Of a stretch of DNA of 41,243 nt, positions 9,357 through 16,745 are shown in pieces. The notes under the pieces were generated by a model, which was given only the letters and a program-made list of their open reading frames with translations, was not told the DNA's origin and searched no databases. The DNA comes from Burkholderia sp. Ax-1724. GTDB lineage: Bacteria; Pseudomonadota; Gammaproteobacteria; Burkholderiales; Burkholderiaceae. How positions within the stretch are numbered: position 1 is the first letter of the stretch; the number at the start of each line of letters is the position of its first letter. A program made the position numbers and the translations under genes. The stretch is from contig NZ_VWWL01000040.1 of NCBI RefSeq assembly GCF_011752995.1, forward strand, positions 1 through 41,243. The letters are read 5' to 3'.

Positions 9357-10214
9357 TCAGGACGCGCGCTTCGCCGGCAACCGGGGCGCAGGCACTTGTA
9401 AGCACTGTTGATATGCATGACGAACGGTCTCGCTGTCGTAGATGCGTTCCAGACGCCTGATCGTGAAATGTCCGCGCGCGACACGGTGAAAGTGATCCGC
9501 AAAAATGACGTTCAAGGTGGCGCCGCCCACCGCGCCGAGTACCGGCACCATGCTGGCCGCCGACATATCCGCCGCCATCAGGCCAAAACGCCCGACGATT
9601 TCGCCGACCAGCTTGGCGACGATCGGCGTCGAGGCATTGACCGCTCCCCGCTCCGAAATGAGCGCGGCCACGTCGACGGTCAGTTTCGTCAACATCAGGC
9701 GCGTGGCGTAGTAACCGGCGTTCAGTTCATTGCGTCGGCCCAGCGTATCGTGCGTGCCGAGCGCGAACACCTCGAGACAGGCGAGGCGGGTCTCGAGCCG
9801 GCTCAGATCCTCGCCTTCGGCACGCGCAATCTCGGCGATGGCGCGCAGCATCAACGCGGTGGTCAACGGCAATTCCACCGGTAGCGCCATCACCCCGAAA
9901 AAGCCGCCGATGCCACCGGCCGCGCCGATCATCAGCTTGCTCATCCATGCGCTGCCCACCGCGTCGGGGCCTTCGTCCAGCGAGTTGATCGCCAGCTCCA
10001 GGCAACGGAAAATCGCCGACTGCACGACCTCGCGCATGCGCCGGTTGAGGCCGCCCGGAAAATGCTCGACCAGCGCATTGAGGGGCTGGCCGGCATAATC
10101 GGCCAGCCGCGCGGCAAAGTGCGGATGTTCGAGCCTATCCACCGCCGCGCTCAGTTCGCGCCGATGTTGCGAGGTCATGGCGTGGCCGGTCCTGGCCGGT
10201 GCGGACGGTTTCAT
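9357..10214 (-). CDS. EcsC family protein
   Basis: 285-residue EcsC-family protein. Family members are membrane-associated proteins of unclear function, named after the third gene of the Bacillus ecs operon. Seen here: GAAGGIGGFFGVMALPVELPLTT, a Gly/Pro-rich hydrophobic stretch near residues 105-128, and a second Gly/Ala-rich segment MVPVLGAVGGATLNVIF near the C-terminus, both typical of the family. The ATG at 10214 overlaps the stop of the P-type ATPase gene (ATGA), indicating translational coupling, so a longer upstream start is unlikely. A function tied to the ATPase, possibly membrane remodelling or protein trafficking, is inference from position. Confidence 0.82.
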   Translation of the reverse strand: MKPSAPARTGHAMTSQHRRELSAAVDRLEHPHFAARLADYAGQPLNALVEHFPGGLNRRMREVVQSAIFRCLELAINSLDEGPDAVGSAWMSKLMIGAAGGIGGFFGVMALPVELPLTTALMLRAIAEIARAEGEDLSRLETRLACLEVFALGTHDTLGRRNELNAGYYATRLMLTKLTVDVAALISERGAVNASTPIVAKLVGEIVGRFGLMAADMSAASMVPVLGAVGGATLNVIFADHFHRVARGHFTIRRLERIYDSETVRHAYQQCLQVPAPRLPAKRAS

Positions 10215-12343
10215 GAGCGGCGCAACGCGGGTCGAATGCCGTTCAGGCTGGCAACGATCGCCGAGCCGTTGCTGATGACGGCCGTGATCTCGGGGCTGAC
10301 CAGCCCGCCGGGCAGGGCCAGTCCCAGGGCGACCGCGTTCATCGCCGCGACGATTCCATAGTTCTGCTTGATAAGGCCCACCGCGCCACGCGAAATCTCG
10401 ATGGCCTTGATGAGCTTCCACAGCGAATCTTCCATCAGCACCACGTCGGCCGACTCGTGCGTGATATCCGCGCCGTATTTCATCGCGATGCCGACATCGG
10501 CAAAGCTGAGCGCGGGCGAATCATTGATGCCGTCGCCGACCATCGCCACGACGCGCCCTTCCCGCTGCAACTGCAAGATCACCTCGGCCTTGTCGGCGGG
10601 CATCATGTTGGCTACCTGACGGGTCAGCCCGACGCGCTCGCCCACCGCGCGCGCGACCACGGCGTTGTCGCCGGTCAGCATGATCGTGTCGCGAATGCCC
10701 ATGCGGTGCAGCGTCTCGACGATGTCCCGGCTCTCCGGGCGAATCCGGTCTTCGTAGGCGATCAGCCCGGCCAGCTTGCCGTCGATCGCCACGTACAGAC
10801 TCGAGCAGCCGCGCGCGTCGATCGCCGTGCGCTCGGCCGCGATGTGGTCGACGCGAATTTCGTTCTGGCGCAGGAAGCGCTCGCTGCCGACATGCATGTA
10901 ATAGCCGTTGACCTGGCCTTCCACGCCGAGGCCGATCCGGTATTCGGTCTCATCGCAAGGCGGCGGCAATAGCCGCAGTTCGCGGCTTTTCTCGCGCAGC
11001 GCCTCGGCCACCGGGTGCTGCAGATGCGTTTCGGCCGCCACCGCGAGTTCGAGCAGATGCTCTGACGAAATATTCGGCATGAACGATTGCATCTGCACCA
11101 CATGAGGCGTGCCGACGCTCAGCGTGCCGGTCTTGTCGAATACCACGGTATCGACTTGCGCCAGCTTTTCCATATGGCCGCCACTCTTGATCACGATGCC
11201 GGCGCGCGCGGCGTGCGTCATCGACGACAGCACGGCGGTCGGCGCCGCGACGCGAATGCCGGTGCCGAAGTCGACGATCACGAGCGACAGGAAACGGTTG
11301 AAATCGCGCGACAGCAGCGCCGTGCCGATCGCGAGGCCAAGCGTCGGCATCACGAGGCGGTCGGCGAAGCGTTCCGCGTGGTTCTGCATGCGCGTGTCGC
11401 CGATCGGCGCGGAGTCGACCAGGTGCGCGATCTGACCGGCAGTGGTTTGCGCGCCGACGCGCAGCGCGCGCAGCGTCAGTTGCCCCTCGCGCAGCACCGT
11501 GGCCGCGAATACCGCTTCGCCGGCCTTGCGCGACACCGGCAAGCCTTCGCCCGTGATCGTCTTCTGATCGATCATGCCGTGGCCGTGGGTGATTTCGCCG
11601 TCGACCGGAATCATCTCCCCCGGATAGACCACCACTGAATCGTCGACCGCGAGTTCGGTCGCCGGAACGGCGACGATTTCGCCGTCGCGCACCACCCAGG
11701 CCGTCTTGCTCTGGAATTCGAGCAGCTCGGTCACGGCGCGCTTCGAGCCGGCCGCGGTCAGATCGCGAATCCAGTCGCCAAGGCGGATCAGCCAGGTAAT
11801 CACGCCGCCCGTCACCATGTTGCCCTGGCCGATCGACACCGAAATCGCCAGCGTATCGAGGAAGTCGACGTTCAGACGCTGCTCGGTACGCCAGACATGC
11901 CAGGCACGCCTGAAGATCGGGAATGCGTTGTGCAGCATCAACGGGACGTTGAGCGCGAACAGCACGGGATTCGACGAGAACGCCATGGCCAGCGACAGAC
12001 TCGGCAACGCCAACGGCCAGCGCGGCCGCTCCGGCACCGTCTGACTGCGCGCGGCACCGACCGCGCGCGCGCCGCCGGTCGGATCGAGGTACTGGAGCAG
12101 TTGCCCGAGATCGGCCAGGCTGAAGCCTTCGAGCATTTCGAGCAGCGCATCGACCTCGTCGAGTTTCGCGGGCTCGTAATGAATAATCAGGCTCGCGCAA
12201 TCGTATTTGATGCAGGCGTCGTCGATGAAATCCTGTTGTTTGAGCCACGACAGCGCGGATTCGGCGAGCGGGGACGGTGCGCACAGCACGGGCACGTGCA
12301 GGCGCACGCGACCGGGGATCGCGTGACGGATGGAAAATTCCAT
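10211..12343 (-). CDS. Heavy-metal P1B-type ATPase lacking the CPC motif (FezB-like?)
   Basis: 710-residue P-type ATPase. Intact catalytic features: A-domain TGE at 264-266, phosphorylation site DKTGT at 403-407 (Asp403), P1B His-Pro pair H443-P444 of the nucleotide domain, TGDN at 557-560, and hinge GDGINDSP at 603-610. The position that normally holds the membrane CPC metal site reads D-F-G-T-G (358-362), with no membrane cysteine. The N-terminus is an HMA_2-like domain with PGRVR at 10-14 and no CxxC. Published ferrosome ATPases (FezB) are P1B-6 enzymes that also depart from CPC, so iron or a similar metal is more plausible than copper. The substrate remains unknown. It sits 16 bases after the HMA-like gene and overlaps the EcsC gene. 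Confidence 0.9.
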   Translation of the reverse strand: MEFSIRHAIPGRVRLHVPVLCAPSPLAESALSWLKQQDFIDDACIKYDCASLIIHYEPAKLDEVDALLEMLEGFSLADLGQLLQYLDPTGGARAVGAARSQTVPERPRWPLALPSLSLAMAFSSNPVLFALNVPLMLHNAFPIFRRAWHVWRTEQRLNVDFLDTLAISVSIGQGNMVTGGVITWLIRLGDWIRDLTAAGSKRAVTELLEFQSKTAWVVRDGEIVAVPATELAVDDSVVVYPGEMIPVDGEITHGHGMIDQKTITGEGLPVSRKAGEAVFAATVLREGQLTLRALRVGAQTTAGQIAHLVDSAPIGDTRMQNHAERFADRLVMPTLGLAIGTALLSRDFNRFLSLVIVDFGTGIRVAAPTAVLSSMTHAARAGIVIKSGGHMEKLAQVDTVVFDKTGTLSVGTPHVVQMQSFMPNISSEHLLELAVAAETHLQHPVAEALREKSRELRLLPPPCDETEYRIGLGVEGQVNGYYMHVGSERFLRQNEIRVDHIAAERTAIDARGCSSLYVAIDGKLAGLIAYEDRIRPESRDIVETLHRMGIRDTIMLTGDNAVVARAVGERVGLTRQVANMMPADKAEVILQLQREGRVVAMVGDGINDSPALSFADVGIAMKYGADITHESADVVLMEDSLWKLIKAIEISRGAVGLIKQNYGIVAAMNAVALGLALPGGLVSPEITAVISNGSAIVASLNGIRPALRRS

Positions 12344-12359
12344 GTGGCTTCCGGTTGGC

Positions 12360-13073
12360 TCAGCGTGCGGCCGAAGACATCGGCGCGGCCGCTGGCGCCG
12401 CGTGCCCCTCGTGTTTCAACTCGACAAAATGATTGGCGGCGAACAACGCAAGCGTCACCCACATGGGGGTTGCCGCTTCCGCACCGATTTCGGCGAAGGT
12501 CACGACGGCCAGCCCGGCCACGAGAACGATCTTCAGATCGATGGTGTTGCCGCTCAACGACTTGATCTGGTAGTCGAGCTTCCTGATCGTGTCGACCGCC
12601 ACGCGCACCGTATGGGAGCGCTCGGCCAGGAACTCGGCCTCGGCTTCGATCTTCTTCGCAATCTCGCCGATTTCATCACCGGGCAGCGCGGCGTGCACCG
12701 ACATGTCGTTCTGCGCACAGTAGTGATGGAAATGCGCCTGGAATTCGCGTTCCCGCTTCAGGTCGTAATGGATCACGATGCTGCCGGTATCGTGCTTGGC
12801 CTTGACCTTGGTGATGCCGGGAATCGACATGAAGACGTTCTGGAACATCTCCAGATACGCGGGATTGTGCTTCGCGCCAGGAATACGCATGCGCACGCGT
12901 CCCGGCACCTTGTGCTCGATACGGATCACGTGCTTCTTTTTCCTGGCCGGTTCGGCGGCACGGCTCTCCTGCGCCGGCGGCGTCGGTGACGCTTCCGGCC
13001 GCGGCTGTGGATCGTTCGTTACCGCAGGCGCGGCGTCATGGTGAGCGGCACCAGAGTGGGGAACTTGACTCAT
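12360..13073 (-). CDS. HMA_2-like domain membrane protein
   Basis: 237-residue protein: a Pro/Ala-rich disordered N-terminus (1-44), a ferredoxin-like HMA_2-type domain (about 47-120) with PGRVR at 57-61 and the second half SIPGITKVKAKHDTGSIVIHY, an amphipathic helix (about 135-170), then two hydrophobic segments (about 178-197 and 202-217) and a His/Ala-rich tail. The domain mirrors the N-terminus of the downstream ATPase, including the PGRxR loop. There is no CxxC, so it probably does not bind metal like classic HMA domains. It lies 93 bases after the DUF5132 gene and 16 before the ATPase. Likely partner of that ATPase (inference). Confidence 0.8.
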   Translation of the reverse strand: MSQVPHSGAAHHDAAPAVTNDPQPRPEASPTPPAQESRAAEPARKKKHVIRIEHKVPGRVRMRIPGAKHNPAYLEMFQNVFMSIPGITKVKAKHDTGSIVIHYDLKREREFQAHFHHYCAQNDMSVHAALPGDEIGEIAKKIEAEAEFLAERSHTVRVAVDTIRKLDYQIKSLSGNTIDLKIVLVAGLAVVTFAEIGAEAATPMWVTLALFAANHFVELKHEGHAAPAAAPMSSAAR

Positions 13074-13166
13074 GAAAGATCGACGTGGGGCAGGAGAAAG
13101 GGTGCAGTCCTTCCTGCCGGTTGGAACGGCACCCAGGCAACGTGCTGGCGCTGCAAAGCGGCGGAA

Positions 13167-13595
13167 TCAGGCTTTGGCGGGCTCGACGGCCGGCGCGATT
13201 CCGTCCGCCGCCGCGGCTTCTTCGGCGTGCACCTCAGCCGCGATATCGCTTACGTGCTCGCGCACCTCGCCGACGGCCGAACGCGCCTTGCGACCGAACT
13301 TGTAGGCCCCGCGCACCGTGCTGTTGAACAACGGCTGCACGCGCTCGCCCAGTTTCGGCAGATACTTGGGCGCCAGAACCGCGGCCGCGCCGATCAGAAT
13401 GCCCGGAATCAGAGCCGCCTCGAACAGCGCGGCGCCCACGACCACCACGCCGACGGTCGCCGCCTTCGACGTGAAATCCTCGCCGTTGCGAACCGGATGG
13501 TCTTCTTCGCCGTCAACCATGCGCGCATGCCCGGACATGGTTCCTTCTTCGTCCAAGGCAGCCCCTTCGCCGAGTTTGACTTTGTACTTGCCCAT
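13167..13595 (-). CDS. DUF5132 family small membrane protein
   Basis: 142 residues. A hydrophilic acidic N-terminus (1-42) is followed by a Gly/Ala-rich hydrophobic hairpin-like segment at about 45-75, containing EAALIPGILIGAAAVLAPKYLPKL. A basic amphipathic helix and an acidic Ala-rich tail complete the protein. The Pro-Gly turn inside the hydrophobic stretch is typical of DUF5132 proteins. The start at 13595 (MGKYKVKLGE) is supported by an AAAGGA ribosome-binding site; the longer upstream frame reads as non-coding. It is the first gene of the operon leading to the HMA-like protein and the P-ATPase. Function unknown. Its shape resembles small proteins that coat or bend membranes, which is inference. 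Confidence 0.75.
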   Translation of the reverse strand: MGKYKVKLGEGAALDEEGTMSGHARMVDGEEDHPVRNGEDFTSKAATVGVVVVGAALFEAALIPGILIGAAAVLAPKYLPKLGERVQPLFNSTVRGAYKFGRKARSAVGEVREHVSDIAAEVHAEEAAAADGIAPAVEPAKA

Positions 13596-13726
13596 GGTTC
13601 GGTGATCCTTTTCTGCAGTTGTTTGGAGAGATCCGGCCTGTCGCCCGTTTTCGGGGCGGGTTGTTCTTTTTAATCGAACCGGGTGACTTGTCCATGACCG
13701 CCTTATTTCATATTCCTCATCGATTG

Positions 13727-13746
13727 ATTGCAAAAGCATTTGCAAT
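13727..13746. promoter_or_regulatory. Perfect inverted repeat upstream of the metal-ATPase operon
   Basis: Arms ATTGCAAA and TTTGCAAT are perfect reverse complements separated by AGCA. The site is 132 bases upstream of the DUF5132 start. On the minus strand a possible -35 (TTGCAA, inside the repeat) lies 15 bases from a TATGAA -10-like hexamer, so a regulator bound here could block transcription. It is not a clean Fur, Irr or FNR consensus. The regulator is unknown. Confidence 0.45.
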
Positions 13747-13766
13747 GCCGACTATGCGGTTACGGA

Positions 13767-15129
13767 TCATCGCCCCGCAGCCTCGTTCACGAACCAGCGG
13801 GCCAGCGAAAACAGCGCGGCATCCTCGCCGGCCGCGCCGATGAACTGCAGCCCGAGCGGCAGGTTCTCGTCGCGCAGCGCCGGCAGCGTCAGCGCGGGAA
13901 CGCCGAGGATCGATGCCGGCACCGCGAAGCCGGGGTTGCCTGTCGACGTGAAGCCGCGTGGCGCGGCGCCGGTCGCGCCGAGCGTCACGACGCCGTCGCA
14001 GTTCGCCATCAGCTCGGCGAACGTGTCGCGCAGCCTCGCGCGGCGCGCGAGCGCAGCCGCATAGTCGTGCTGGGTCATCGCCGTGGCATTGGCGAGGCGC
14101 CGCAGCAGCGCATGGCTAATCGCGCTCGCGTTGGTCTGAGCGTAGCCTTCGAGCGGCCAGCGCGATTCCCACGCGATGATCGACAGCGTCAGTTCCAGCA
14201 GGCCGTCTGCCAGCTCCCGTTCGAATTGTTCGACCACCTCTGCCTGCGCGCGGGTGACGACTTCCACGCCGCGTTCGCGCAGCCAGGCCGCCGCGGCATC
14301 GAGCGCCGCACGCGCGCCGGGCGTCGCCGCGCTCAAGCCCGCGGTTTCGAGCAGCACGAGGCGGCGCGGCGCGCGCGTCCGGCAAGCTGTCGGGGCCCAT
14401 GAGACCCGCATGGCCGGGATCGCCGCCGACCCGCGAGGCGATGGCGCGAGCCGCTGCCCAGACGTCGTCGAGCGTCGTGCCGAGCAGGCCGGCGGCGCTG
14501 TGGCTCAGGTGGTCGAAGCTGCCGCTGCGGTTCAGTGCGCCATAGGTCGGCTTGAAGCCGATGCAGCCGCAATAGCTGGCCGGCCGGATCGTCGAACCCA
14601 CCACCTGGCTGCCGAGGGCGAGCGGCACGAAGCCCGCGCCGACCGCCGCGGCCGATCCGGCGCTCGAACCGCCGGGCGTGCGCTGCGGATCGTGAGGGTT
14701 GGCCGTGCTCGAGAACATTTCGGTGGCCGCGAATTCGGCCGTCGAGGTCTTGCCGACGATGATCGCGCCAGCCTGGCGCAACGCCTGCACGCTGGCCGCA
14801 TCGCGCCGCGTCTGCGTGCCGGTCCACATCGGCGAGCCTTGGGCGGTCGGCAGGTCCGCCGTTTCGATGATGTCCTTGACGCCGATCGCGATGCCGTCGA
14901 GCGGCGACAGCGGCTTGCCGTCGAGCCAGCGTTGCGTCGAGCGCTGCGCCTCGGCGCGCGCGCGTTCGAGGGCCAGCGCGACGAACGCGCGAACCTCGTG
15001 CTCGCGGGCGTCGAGGCGCGCGAGCCCGGTTTCCAGCAGCGCGAGCGGGCTCGTCGCGCCGCTCCGGAACGCGGCGGCATGGCTGACGTAGGAAGAGGGC
15101 GGCGTATAGGCGATCAGCGGGCTCTGCAT
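13767..15129 (-). pseudogene. Amidase-signature family enzyme, frameshifted
   Basis: Reads as one amidase of about 454 residues split over two frames. The first part (from MQSPLIAYTP at 15129, ribosome-binding site AAGGAC) carries the Ser-Ser-Lys triad region: Lys85 in GVKDI, GGSSAGS at 153-159 and the nucleophile Ser179 in GST, then GFKPTYG. The frame breaks between about 14361 and 14380, in a run of CG dinucleotides; the C-terminal third continues in another frame to a TGA at 13767. The span is 1363 bases, one more than a multiple of three, so one base was gained or two lost. It may be a real mutation or an assembly error in the GC repeat. The substrate cannot be told. Confidence 0.8.
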
Positions 15130-15547
15130 CGGCGGAAGTCCTTCGGTAGGCGTTTGAGAATGGACCGCAGGGACGGCGGGCGCGGCACCGGGTCGGCGGA
15201 TGGGGCCGCACTGCATGGATATACCATGACAATCGACGAGCCGACGAGCCTGACTGGCCTGGAAATGCCGGCTTGTGCCGCGGGCGGTTCGTGCCGCGAC
15301 AAGACAGCGCGGCGACACGGCGTGATTAGCGGGCATCGGGACCCGGACCGCATGCCTGAGCGGAGGCGCAGCTTCCGCCGGATTCCACCCGCCGACTCCA
15401 TCGCCTTCTTTGGCGGGCCAGCGCACAGAGCGGCCCCTTGCGTGACGATAGTCTTGTTTCAAACGGGACGAAGAATCCGTTGCCCGGAGAATGGCATGTC
15501 GTTGGTGACAGGTCGGCTTCCACACCATATCAATAACGAGAACCATC
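15130..15547. other. Intergenic stretch upstream of the amidase
   Basis: No ORF here has convincing family similarity or a ribosome-binding site. Apart from the palindrome at 15214-15228, nothing was recognised. It separates the minus-strand amidase from the plus-strand small ORF and presumably holds both promoters. Confidence 0.5.
15214..15228. promoter_or_regulatory. Palindrome CATGG-N5-CCATG upstream of the amidase gene
   Basis: A perfect five-base inverted repeat around ATATA, 85 bases upstream of the amidase start. Size and spacing fit a dimeric regulator, for example of the GntR family, but no regulator gene is adjacent. Confidence 0.35.
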
Positions 15548-15826
15548 ATGCGAGCTGACCATACCGCCGCCGAGACGATCCCATCCCAGCCGTTGGCGAG
15601 CACGCCGCTCGACGGCGCCGGCGAAGACATGCCGCAACGGCCGGCGCGGGCGCTGACGCGAGCCGCTTTCTGTTTTGCGTGGCTTTTCGGGCTGGAGCCG
15701 TTCCTCGCGGTATCGACGGATGACGCGCGGGGCTCGCGGCTCGATCGTCACCAGGCGTTCGGCGGTGTGTCACGGAGCAGCGCGCATCATCTTCCCGAAG
15801 ACGGGGGCGAGCCCAGGCACCCGTAG
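15548..15826 (+). CDS. Small hypothetical protein, doubtful
   Basis: A 92-residue reading frame starting ATG after AACGAGAACC, which is only a weak ribosome-binding site. It contains one mildly hydrophobic patch (AFCFAWLFGLEPFLAV, about 40-55) and otherwise charged, low-complexity sequence. No family was recognised. Third-position GC is high, as expected in this genome, but that alone does not prove coding. It ends 8 bases before the first stem of the structured region that follows, so it could also be part of a longer non-coding transcript. Confidence 0.28.
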   Translation: MRADHTAAETIPSQPLASTPLDGAGEDMPQRPARALTRAAFCFAWLFGLEPFLAVSTDDARGSRLDRHQAFGGVSRSSAHHLPEDGGEPRHP

Positions 15827-15834
15827 CGCCGACC

Positions 15835-16098
15835 ATAAGCCGGGAGACCGTGGAATCAGGGAAACTCCGTGTGAAAACCACGGCAGTCAGGCCGTTAAAT
15901 AAAGACGGGAAGGCTTATTGACGTAGGCCATCCGCTTTCAGCACGGGTTTTGTCACGCGACGGTCGGCGTCGCAATTCACCTCCGGGCAACACCCGTGCT
16001 GAAGGCTTCTTCGTGCGCGGCACGCAAGCCTTAATCGGCGCGGAAAAACCGCGAACCGAAGCCAGAATCAGAAAAACCGCCGTGAAGGCGGTTTTTTA
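15835..16098 (+). ncRNA. Candidate structured RNA ending in a terminator
   Basis: Consecutive stems with no ORF. ATAAGCC (15835-15841) pairs with GGCTTAT (15912-15918), closing a domain in which CCACGG (15878-15883) can pair with either CCGTGG (15848) or CCGTG (15867), a switch-like choice. Then comes a 15-bp stem, GCTTTCAGCACGGGT (15934-15948) with ACCCGTGCTGAAGGC (15992-16006), containing one G-U. Its loop holds a GCGACG/CGTCGC hairpin and the unpaired anti-Shine-Dalgarno-like TCACCTCC (15977-15984). CGTGC/GCACG (16012-16024), CGCGG/CCGCG (16039-16053) and a terminator follow. The first domain faintly resembles parts of cobalamin riboswitches (GGGAA, GTGxGAAA, GGGAAGGC), but the order is wrong. 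No known family is assigned. Confidence 0.5.
16076..16097 (+). terminator. Intrinsic terminator
   Basis: Six-base stem ACCGCC/GGCGGT with a GTGAA loop and a run of six T's (counting the last stem base), preceded by A's. It faces the plus strand, where the only upstream transcript candidates are the small ORF at 15548 and the structured region at 15835. Confidence 0.8.
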
Positions 16099-16100
16099 TT

Positions 16101-16745
16101 GGCAGCCGCGTCTGAACCGGCGGAAGCCGGGAGCATTGAGCAGCGAGGCTGAGCGGGCTTGCCTGCACGCGGCACATAGCCGATACGCAGGTATCCGCAT
16201 GTAATCGTGAAATAAATGGATTGCGTCTCAATCCATTCGGTAATTTCGACGTCGTGGGTCTTATCGCGAAAATGACAGCATTAACTTTGCTAAGTTCCCG
16301 GAATTAAAAAATAAATTTCGCACGCCGCCCAAAACCCTCTCTTCAATCGCCTTTTATTACAAAAAATTAGTCGGCGATATTCACGAATCGTTCCGACCCG
16401 ATTACGTCACGCGTATTAAAGAGCGTTGCAAACACGCAACTTCGAAGATTGAGATGTTGAAAGTTGATTTTGGCTAAGGCAGCCGAACTCCTGTCATTAT
16501 TTTGCAATAAACGTCGGAAAAACAACTACTTAACGCCACCTGCCCGAACATTGTTGCGAATTTTGAAAAATCCTGTTGCGCAAACTACCTGCGTCGCTAT
16601 TAGGGTGTCCACCTACACTCACGCTTCGCTTGAAGGGTGCCCCGTCGATCCGAGCGTTCGGCCGACAAGGCGGCAGCAGATGCGATGCGTCCCGCTGCCG
16701 AGGCAAGTCCTGCTCCCCGTGAAAATTTTTCGAATTGGAGTTCCC
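16101..16745 (+). other. Long AT-rich leader upstream of the first porin
   Basis: About 640 bases without a convincing gene and clearly AT-richer than the surroundings, as is common for strongly expressed porin promoters. It holds a perfect 9-bp hairpin, AATGGATTG/CAATCCATT, around CGTCT (16215-16237) with no T-run, and a possible promoter at 16576-16603. An upstream in-frame extension of the porin frame from 16464 is not a credible protein. Confidence 0.5.
16576..16603 (+). promoter_or_regulatory. Possible sigma-70 promoter of the porin
   Basis: TTGCGC (16576-16581) and TATTAG (16598-16603) are separated by 16 bases and lie about 140 bases before the porin start, implying a long 5' untranslated leader. 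Weak matches, so tentative. Confidence 0.3.

Noticed and set aside
15835..15920. Identification as a cobalamin riboswitch
   Set aside because: GGGAA, GTGxGAAA and GGGAAGGC pieces and an AGCCGGGAGACC-like box are present, but the box comes before rather than after the core and no B12-related gene follows.
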